NCBI GenBank assembly: GCA_037954325.1
Contig: JBBMNZ010000035.1
Coordinates: 1,068,501 to 1,132,500, forward strand
From: Fistularia commersonii
Lineage: Eukaryota; Chordata; Actinopteri; Syngnathiformes; Fistulariidae
Reading direction: 5' to 3'
Length of the DNA stretch: 64,000 nt
Below, one piece after another: positions 56,581 through 64,000 of the stretch (its first letter is position 1; every line of letters begins with the position of its first letter). Under the pieces are notes generated by a model that was not told the DNA's origin, made no database searches, and worked only from the letters and a program-made list of their open reading frames with translations. Made by a program: the position numbers and the translations under genes.

Positions 56581-58470
56581 CCTTCTGGTGCTGCCGGATC
56601 TGATGGGAGTCCCAAGTGTTATTGTGGATGCAGCAGCTCCTGCTCTTCTTCTTCAGTGCTGGTTGGAAGGGAAGCTCCAGTCCACATCTCTTGCCACCTT
56701 CTTCAGGTCCACTGTTCTTCTGTGGCGTCCACTGCTGTTGCTAAGGAGTCCCTCATGTCCAAGGGTACACATCACTCCATCCAGCAGACTTCTAAGATCT
56801 TCTTCATCTGGCAGGGCAAGTGGTTTGTGTCCCTTCCTGCCTTCTTTGGGTTACATACCCCTCCACCTAGAGGGTTTCGAGCATCTTCTTCTTCTTTGCA
56901 AGTTGGCGTCCCTTGCCACCTTCTTCTTCTGAGGTATCCACAATTGTTGTAACCTGGTATCTGAAGTCACCCTTCCATCCAGTTGACTTCAAAGATCTTC
57001 TACATCTTCTTCTGGTGGGGCAAGTGGTTTGTGTCCTTTCCTGCCTTCTTTGGGTTACATACCCCTTCACCTAGAGGGCTTCTAGCAGTTGGCGTCCCTT
57101 GCCACCTTCTTCTTCTGAGGTATCCACAATTGTCGCAAACTGGTATCTGAAGTCACCCCTCCATCCAGTTGACTCCCCACATCTTCTTCATCGTCATCTT
57201 TCTTTGGTTGTGGTAGACAAGTAGTGTCCATCGGCCTCTCTTACCGCCCTCTTCTACTGTTCTTCTTTGGTGTCCACCGTTGTCACAAAGTAGTCCCTCA
57301 TGTCCTCAGCAACACATCTCTCCATCCAGCCGACTTCTGACAACTTCCTCTTCTTCTCGCTATCATCCTGGTCTTCTTCTCTGACGGTGCTGGAGAGGCG
57401 ACGGCGGTTGGCATCCCTTACTGCCTTCCGAGTCGGCTGTTCTTCCGCAGTGTCAACTGTCACCCCAAAGTAGTCCCTCACGTCCGAGGTCCTTTACTCC
57501 TCCGTCCAGCTGGCGTCCAACATCTCCTTCATCTTGATCTGCCTCTTTTTCTTTCCTGGTGGTGGAGAGGCAGTGGATGTTGGCATCCCTTTCTGTCCTC
57601 CGTGGGTCCACTGCTCTTCCTCAGTGTCATAAAGTAGTCCCTCATCTCCAAGGCTACACATCTCTCCATCCAACTGGCTTGCAGCATCCTCCACTTCTTC
57701 ATCGTCATCCTCATCTTGTTGGTAATGGTGAAGAGGCAGTGATGGTTGGCATTCCTTACCACCTTCTCTGAGTTGGCTGCTCTTCTGAGATGTCCACCTG
57801 TGTCGCAAAGAACCCCATTATGTCCGAGAATATACATCACTCCAGCGAGCTGGCTTCCAACATCTTCTTCATCTTGATCTTCCTCTCCTTCTTTGACGGT
57901 AGTAGACGTCCCTTACTACCTTCTTTGGGTCCATTGTTCTTCTCCGGCGTCCACCGCTGTTGCTAAGTAGTCCCTCATGACCTCAGGTACACATCCCTCT
58001 GTCCAGTTGGCTTGCAACAACTTCCCCTTCTTCTCGTCATCATCCCGGTCTTCTTCTCTGATGGTGCTGGAGATGCGACAGCGGTTGGCGTCCCTTACTG
58101 CCTTCGGAGTCGGCTGTTCTGAAGTTCTGAAGTTGTCGCAAAGTAATCCCTCATGTCCGAGGTCCTTTACCCCTCCATCCAGCTGGTGTCCAACATCTTC
58201 TTCATCTTGATCTTCCTCTCCTTCTTTGGCGGTGGTGAAGAGGCAACGGCAGTAGACGTCCCTTACCGCCCTCTTTGGGTCCACTGTCCTTCTTCTGTGT
58301 CCACTGCTGTTGCTAAGTACTCCTTCATGTCTCAGGGTACACGTCGCTCTATCCAGTTGTCTTGCAACATCTTCCTGGTCTTCTTGTCTTCATTCACCTC
58401 TTCCACCTCTTCCAAGCACCTCTTCCAGGTCCCTTGTGGTTTACTCATCAAAGATGAGATGCTTCTGCCA
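56580..58470 (-). repeat. ~175-bp satellite array, about 10 units
   Basis: The anchor GTCCCTCATGTCC and its variants lies at 57295, 57473, 57641, 57815, 57970, 58146 and 58321, spacing 155-178 bp with 174-176 most common. A TATCCACAATTGT anchor at 56940 and 57120 gives 176-180. Units contain CACTGTTCTTCTT, CATCCAGCTGGCTTCCAACA and CTTCTTCATCTTGATCTTCC. On the minus strand several units read RDANRRRLSSTVREEDQDD-like acidic segments, but the frame is not kept over the array. No known family is recognised. Confidence 0.9.
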
Positions 58471-59735
58471 TCCCTGAACTCTTGACTCGGAGGGCGCCAT
58501 TGTCGGAAGTCGCCCCCCCCCCCCCCCCACTTGTGATGTTACTATAGGAACTCTGTGTGGGATTTTCTTTGTAAAGATTTACGTCTTCAAAGTTTAAACT
58601 TCAAAACTTGCCGAGATTGAAGACACAAGTCTGGTTTGTTATCGGAGGTTGCCGGCGGCGACGGCAGCGCAGGCAGAGACGAGTCATTATTCAGCAGACG
58701 GCGGCGCAGAGGCGAAGATACAAGCTGAGGGATGACACTCAGCGCGGCGTGCTAGCTGCGCTCCATCACATATGACCATCCGGCGGCTAAAAACATCACA
58801 GAAATATGAGTACAGTGCGTACATCGCCTTTTGTTTTCACATTAAAGCTTCATGCTAACATTAGCCTTACCTTTATTTAAGAGGTAATGCAAGACGTCAT
58901 CACCCACGTAGTAACAAAGTTAAACTTTTGTCCACCTTTTCTTTCTTAAACCCTCTCCTTTTTCCGTCCTTATTTAGAAAAACGAATTGAATTTAGCTTC
59001 GAGGGCGAAATGCTAGGAGCTGTTTGTTAGCTAACGTTGAAACACGCAAACCGTCAAGCTGAGACAGTCGGGCCCGAATCAGCCCGTCGGGTTTGAGGTG
59101 ACATTTTCAAAAAGATAATTTGGACTTTGTCGCGGTTTATTGGGTAAAAGTCGGCCTCACGAACAAACAAGGAATAGACTTTTAGAAATAAAGTGTCTTC
59201 ACGCAAACCGAACAACAGTTGACAGACAAGCTAACTGCTAACATGGTGTCACATTAGTCATGCTTTAGCATCTGTAGTCCAAACTTCTCATTGCTTCTCA
59301 GCATTTTGGACTCATTTTCATGTTTTTTACTCCCCTGCGTCACCAAGGAAACCGGGCGGAGATGAAAAACTTTAGAGGAAAGTCGTGAAAACCGCGATAG
59401 CGCTGAAGAAAGGGATCGTAGCGAAGCGTTTTGGTTTTCCGCTGAAGGGCCTTCTTGAACGGGACGGGGAACGATGATTTGAAATCGGTGAAGACGGCTT
59501 TCCTCGGAGCAGATTACTCAGTTCTCTGTTGTCGCTAAATGGTGAAATTAGTTTGGGTTTATGAATCTTTTAGTTTAAGAACAACATTTACAGGCGGATT
59601 AAAGCTGTAATTACAGAAAGTCCTTGTAACTTATGCAAATGTGTCTTTTTTGGGGAAGGCGGAGGGGGGGGGGTGTTTTGAAGACCAGCCAATGGGAGGC
59701 GACCTGCTTCCGGCCATAACAAGGATCATAATTCT
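58471..59735. other. single-copy sequence
   Basis: About 1.25 kb with a C-run at 58511-58529 and a G-run at 59667-59675, otherwise no repeats. No open frame above the reporting size, RNA gene or mobile element is seen. Confidence 0.55.
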
Positions 59736-59739
59736 TAAA

Positions 59740-59750
59740 TACACACACGT

Positions 59751-59787
<37 letters not shown>

Positions 59788-59889
59788 AACAAACACAAGA
59801 TCGTTGTTGTCTCGCTGAGGCAGCATTGCAACTCCGTGTATGCCAACCTCCATTAACTCTCACAGAAGAAGAGCGCATGCACACACACA

Positions 59890-59929
<40 letters not shown>

Positions 59930-60053
59930 TTTTGCGTGGTCAGACTTTTAGACAGCGCTCATGACCTGGACAAAGACAGTGGACTGATCTTTAGCGATGG
60001 ATCACATGGTCTCTTGTTGTCAGTCGCTGTCAAGAGGCATTTGGCAGACAAAT

Positions 60054-60097
<44 letters not shown>

Positions 60098-60260
60098 GTG
60101 TGTGTGTGCGTGCTGCCGGGTTGCTTCATGCCGTTGTAACGAGCGGGGCGAAATATTAACCTGCAGTGGTTCTGCATTGCCGTGTACCAAAGCTGCGATG
60201 CAGGTACCTCCTCCTCCAATCAGGAGCCAGAGAAGAAGTCGGGGGGGGGGGGGGGGGGGG
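59740..60260. repeat. CA, CA and TG tracts and a G-run
   Basis: (CA)n at about 59748-59784 and 59880-59928, (TG)n at 60057-60110 with CG interruptions, G-run at 60241-60260. Frames here are artefacts of the tracts. Confidence 0.9.
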
Positions 60261-60421
60261 TGATTAGCATTTAGCATCACAGAAGAAGTAGAAACTAAGG
60301 AGGATTCATTTTCCAGGAGCAGCACATCCCATCAGTCACCTTGACCCTGAGCCGCCGCCGCCGCTATGCTAACCTCTGACGCCTCTTCTCCTCTTCTTCT
60401 GGGCTTCTTCCTTCAGGGGCG

Positions 60422-61050
60422 TCACAACAAACCTTCTCCATCTGAGTCTCCTCTCTCACACCAACTCACTTCATGCCCTCTTTCACAACATCCATAAATC
60501 TTCTCTTTGGTCTTCCTCTTGACCTCCTTCCTGGCAGCTCCACCCCCAGCGACCGATATTTTCGAGCATACATGTGCTGTTCCTCCGATGGACTCATTCC
60601 TGATCCTCTCCATCCTGGTCGCTCCCAAAGAGAACCTTGACATCTATCTCCGCGACCTCCAGCTCTGCCTTCTGTCTTCTCGTCAGTGCCACTGCCTCCA
60701 AACTTTACAGCATCACTGGTCTCGCCACTCCTGTACACCTTTCCTTTCCTTCAGGGTGGTCCTCTTTTGTCACCCCTGACACTTTTCTCCACCTGTTCCA
60801 CAGCGAACCTGCATCTTCACCTCTTCTCCACCGTCCCCATTGCTCTGGATTGTTGACCCTCAGTACTACAACTCCTCCACCTTCATCTCCACTCCCTGTA
60901 GCCTCACCGTTCCACCTGGGTACCACACTTGTATCCTATCTTGCTGGGACTAAACTTTATTCCTTTACTTTCCAAGTCATACCTCCACCTCTCTAGATGT
61001 TCCTCTACCTGTTCCCTGCTCCCGCTACAGATCACAACGTCAGAATCTGC
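60422..61050 (-). pseudogene. LINE reverse-transcriptase C-terminal region, frameshifted
   Basis: On the minus strand three frames in turn give segments of one well-known LINE protein. WNRWRKVSGV with VARPVML comes from 60705-60926, FSLGATRMERIRNESI from about 60570-60643, and GRPKRRFMDVVKEGM from about 60466-60520. The order is correct for the region after the reverse-transcriptase core. Several frameshifts and stops separate them, so it is a dead, 5'-truncated copy. Family from memory: RTE-like, not certain. Confidence 0.8.
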
Positions 61051-61089
61051 CGTCAATCAAACCGCACCCTTCAGGATTTAAAGGTTTGT

Positions 61090-61335
61090 TTTTCTTTTGT
61101 CCCCCCGACTTCTGATCTTGGGGTGTGACAGTTTGCAACGTCTGTGACTTTCACTTTCACTTTCACTTTCGCGAGTTAAATGGGATGATGGATGGACGGA
61201 CGCATTGAAGGATGCAGGAACTCCATGTCGTATGCTTGTCCATCCCCATATGTGGCCACGTGACCGATCCAGGGTGGACGCCACCTTGCGCCCCAATGAC
61301 TCCAGAGTAGATAACGAATGAATGAATGAATGACG
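61090..61335 (+). mobile_element. retroelement tail with ACTTTC repeat
   Basis: GGGGTGTGACAGTTTGCAAC, the (ACTTTC)4 tract, GGATGATGGATGGACGGACG, GTGACCGATCCAGGGTGGAC, GCCACCTTGCGCCCCAATGA and a GAATGAATGAATGAATG end. The GATCCAGGGTG...CGCCCCAATGA segment corresponds to the tail family's CCAGGGTGTACCCCGCCTCTCGCCCAATGA region. It lies just upstream of, and in opposite orientation to, the LINE fragment at 60422-61050. Confidence 0.65.
61147..61170 (-). promoter_or_regulatory. ISRE/IRF-like (ACTTTC)4
   Basis: Four perfect ACTTTC hexamers. On the minus strand they give overlapping GAAAGTGAAA motifs, the IRF/ISRE core. They lie inside the retroelement tail, so other genomic copies may carry the same motif. 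Confidence 0.4.
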
Positions 61336-62228
61336 GGTTCACAAAATAAGCTAATTGTAACTAGCTCGATCAATCAACTCCACAATAACAAAAAAAAAAG
61401 GCCAAGATGGCGCAATGGAGGGGTCGCGGTTATCACTTTGTCTCGGACATACATGTCTTGGCAGGGTACCCCCTCCCCTAGCAGCCCCTCTGTCGCCGTG
61501 GCGATGCCGGCTTTCGGCCCAGACCGACGGGAACATCTGCCTCATACATAACCTGTTATCTGGCGGGCGAGAGGCATGCGGCGCCGAATATTTATTCAGG
61601 GTTCGCTATCAAGGTCAAACAGCCTCGACTCTGCCTTCGCAGCGGCGTCATTTACCTCCCCCGGGGCGAGGGGGGGGGCGAATGGGGCGATAGCGAGGAG
61701 ACAGGAGGAAAACAAAGGGGATGCAAACAGGTTTTTTTTTTTACCTTTTGTTTGATTTTTTTTGTTCCCTCATGCTGGCATCGCGGCGGGCGCCGATGTT
61801 TTGGGGGGGGGGGGTTACGGTTGGACGGCGCCGTGAATGGGGGGCTATTTTTTTCTCCCCCCCCACTCCCTTGGGGGAAGGCGGCCATGATGGAGATTTT
61901 GTTTGCGCGATCGATTCCCCCGCCGGTCGGGTTCTCGTAGGACGATCGGTTTGCAAAGGTGGCGGGGGAAGGAGGCGGGGCTTAAGCCGGGCCTGTCAAT
62001 CACAGGTTCTAATATAGGAAACATTTGCCAGAAATTCAGGTTTAAGTAATACAAGTTGAACCGGGGACTGTTTTAATGTCAACTAGTCATCGATTATCAG
62101 GAATGCAGAGTTTTAATCATCATCAATCAATCACTTGAAGCCTCTATCAAGGCTTTATGATGGTGGAAATTCAGAACATAAAGCACTCGGCCTGAAAGGA
62201 AGGAGAATGAAAGCGCTGCTCCACGACA
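61336..62228. other. single-copy, GC-rich sequence with homopolymer runs
   Basis: AAGATGGCG at 61404-61412 (YY1-like), T-run at 61731-61742, G-run at 61802-61813, C-run near 61857-61865. CCTGTCAATCACAGG at 61997-62011 is a lone complement of TGATTGACAG beside GGAGGCGGGGCTTAAGC, a minus-strand tail scrap. Frames on both strands are unrecognised. Confidence 0.5.
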
Positions 62229-63060
62229 CCAATCAGATGCTTCTTTGGTAGGGTGCTTCTCCACTCCACTGGACAGGATTTTTTTGGGGTATCCATCGTC
62301 CACCTGGTACCCCCACTTCTTCGATACCTGCTCTGGTAAGGTTCCCTGTACCTTGTACTTTTGTAGTACTTTGTACCTGGTATGTTTTAGGTACTTGTAC
62401 CCAGTACTGTTTTGGTACTCAGCACCTAGTGCCTCTTGAGTATCTGGTACCAGGTACTTCTTTAATACCTGTTACTTGATGCTTCTGCATTACAGGGTCT
62501 CACCACTCCCCGGGTGTCCACTGGACTGGATTTTTTGGGGGTACCCATCGTGGACAGTACCTGGTACCTCCACATCTTTGATACCTGCTCTGGTAAGGTT
62601 CCCTGTACCTTGTACTTTTGTAGTACTTGTACCTGGTATGTTTTAGGTACTTGTACCCAGTACTGTTTTGGTACTCAGCACCTAGTGCCTCTTGAGTATC
62701 TGGTACCAGGTACTTCTTTAATACCTGTTACTTGATACTTCTGCATTATGGGGTCTCACCACTGGACTGGGTCCTTTTTGGGTGTACATCAGGGCACTTG
62801 GTACTATATAGTACTTAGTACCGGGTACTTCTTTCGTACGTTGCTTCTCCACTCCACAGTTTCTGCATCACTACACTGGAATAGGCTCTTTTTGGGAGTC
62901 TATCGGGGATAGTACCCGGTACCCTGTGCTTTTTCTGTACCTGGTACTTCTTAAATACTCTTTACCTGGTACCCAATATTGCTTAAGTATTGCACTCCAC
63001 AGTTCCACCTCGGTTCCACTGGACTGGATTCCTTTTTGGTGTCCATCAGGGGTAGTACCC
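62229..63060 (+). repeat. ~257-bp tandem repeat with internal GGTACC/GTACTT motif
   Basis: The anchor GGTAAGGTTCCCTGTACC lies at 62335 and 62592, 257 bp apart, and those two units are nearly identical. Two shorter, diverged units follow to about 63060 with TCCACTGGACTGGATT and TTTTTGG(G/T)GT anchors. Inside, GGTACTT/GGTACC occurs every 15-25 bp. Confidence 0.9.
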
Positions 63061-63790
63061 GTTACCTCTACTCCTTCACTACCTTCTCTGGTGAGGCTCC
63101 AAGCGAGCCAAAATTTGGCACAACGGTTCCACGAGGCCCTCATGGAGGAGCAAGGGCACACCGGTGGTATGTCCACTTTCCACTTCCCAAACCGGCCTCC
63201 GCCTCCTGGGGCCGTCTTGTAAAATGTCAGATTTAAAAACAAATAAACAGAAGAAGAAGAAGAAGAAGAAGGGGCCACTCGGTGGTTAATTTCTATAAAA
63301 CCCCTTGATTGGCGGCAAATCAGCCGTTTGATTGCGACGCCCACGGGCCCGCTCCCTCCCCCAGGGGAACGATGAAGACGTAAAAATAACTCCGCCGACA
63401 AGGTGCGGACCTTTGGTGCCGTGACTCACCGCGGCGCCGGTTGTTGTTGTTGTTGTTGGAGAACTTGCCGGAGGTGGAGGGGATGATGAATGCCTCAGAC
63501 GCCCCCTCAGGCCGTGATTAAAAAGCGCTTCCAGGCTGTTGACGGGGATGTTAGCTCATCCTCGCCCAGCGCTGGGAGGCGTTGGCAGGCGGAGAAGAAG
63601 AAGAAGAAGAAGAAGAAGGAGGAGGAGGTGGTGGTGGTGGTGGAGGCCTTCAGCAAGTCTTCCATCTTTTCTTTCATGTTTGTTTTGGAGCGCTGCCTCG
63701 CGTCTTCCTCCCTCGCCTTCATCTAATATTCCACCTCTACGTCCACGTCCGCTCACACCTGCCGCCAATTTCCGGTCTTCAGCGAAACGG
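63061..63790. other. single-copy sequence with trinucleotide tracts
   Basis: (AAG)n at 63250-63270, (GTT)n at 63438-63458, (AAG)n and (GGT)n at 63594-63640. The plus, minus and third frames across the last tract are artefacts. No gene. Confidence 0.6.
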
Positions 63791-63794
63791 CTGA

Positions 63795-64000
63795 CGGTTT
63801 TTTGAGACTGTGGGAGGAAGATGGAGAACATGGAGGGAACCCGAAGGGGGGTGTATGGAGATCCATCAACTTGAGAACCCAGATGGTCACCTGGGACCTT
63901 CTTATGGTGCTGCAAGAGTTTTTGGGGGACTTCGAGAAGAAAACGGGGAACGTGGAGTCGACCCGGGCGGGCATGGGTTCCCGTGGAGAGGTCGTGCAGA
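63795..64000 (-). mobile_element. teleost retroelement body, minus strand, cut by window end
   Basis: GGTTTTTTGAGACTGTGGGA, GGAAGATGGAGAACATGGAG, GGAACCCGAAGG, CACCTGGGACCTTCTTATGG, then a second partial copy TTTTTGGGGGACTTCGAGAA. Continues beyond the window. Confidence 0.6.

Overview
The window reads as nuclear DNA of a ray-finned (teleost) fish. The evidence is the density of (CA)n/(TG)n tracts, many degenerate copies of dispersed repeats I know from teleost genomes, fragments of two reverse-transcriptase genes of fish-type LINEs, and hAT-like transposon termini. The species cannot be told from sequence alone. I find no protein-coding gene, tRNA, rRNA or snRNA that I can defend. Nearly all long open frames lie in tandem repeats whose unit is a multiple of 3. 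One non-repetitive 200-codon frame at 21322-21924 deserves a check.

Layout. 0.7-3.5 kb: a segmental duplication carrying a 32-bp minisatellite. 5.4-6.05 kb: a nested 18/117-bp GC-rich repeat open on both strands. 7-20 kb: AT-rich DNA, CA/TG tracts and several minisatellites (195-bp A/B dimers, a 9-bp array, a 12-bp E-box array, a PBX/MEIS-site array, 80-bp trimers). 20-21.3 kb: a triplicated module with a 10-bp repeat. 21.3-30.7 kb: an ORF, hAT remnants, a YY1 site, a CpG-rich promoter-like block and three related AT-rich arrays, one of them inverted. 30.8-38.2 kb: a dense block of one teleost retroelement tail on both strands, local 46-bp amplifications, a LINE fragment and a second PBX/MEIS-site array. 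38-47.6 kb: a (GTTCA)n array, more element tails, a 93-bp repeat and the densest CA/TG tracts. 47.7-50.6 kb: an ATTC array and a TTCTCC array ending in an element tail. 51-55.6 kb: AT-rich DNA, an inverted TG-rich structure and a 41-bp array ending in an element tail. 56.6-58.5 kb: a ~175-bp satellite. 60.4-61.3 kb: a minus-strand LINE fragment and another element tail. 62.2-63.1 kb: a ~257-bp repeat rich in GGTACC.

Main interpretation. Many arrays that look unrelated (GGTTCTCC-type, TGATTGACAGGTG-type, GTGAATGAGAGGGTG-type, GAATG/ATTC-type) match successive segments of one common teleost retroelement tail. The window looks like a place where different parts of one element have been amplified locally, again and again. 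In two separate copies the amplified segment contains TGATTGACAG, the published PBX:PREP/MEIS composite site, giving 11 and 9 exact sites. Between arrays lie single-copy, CpG-rich or TAATTA-containing islands that could be regulatory DNA of a gene outside the window. All function here is inference.
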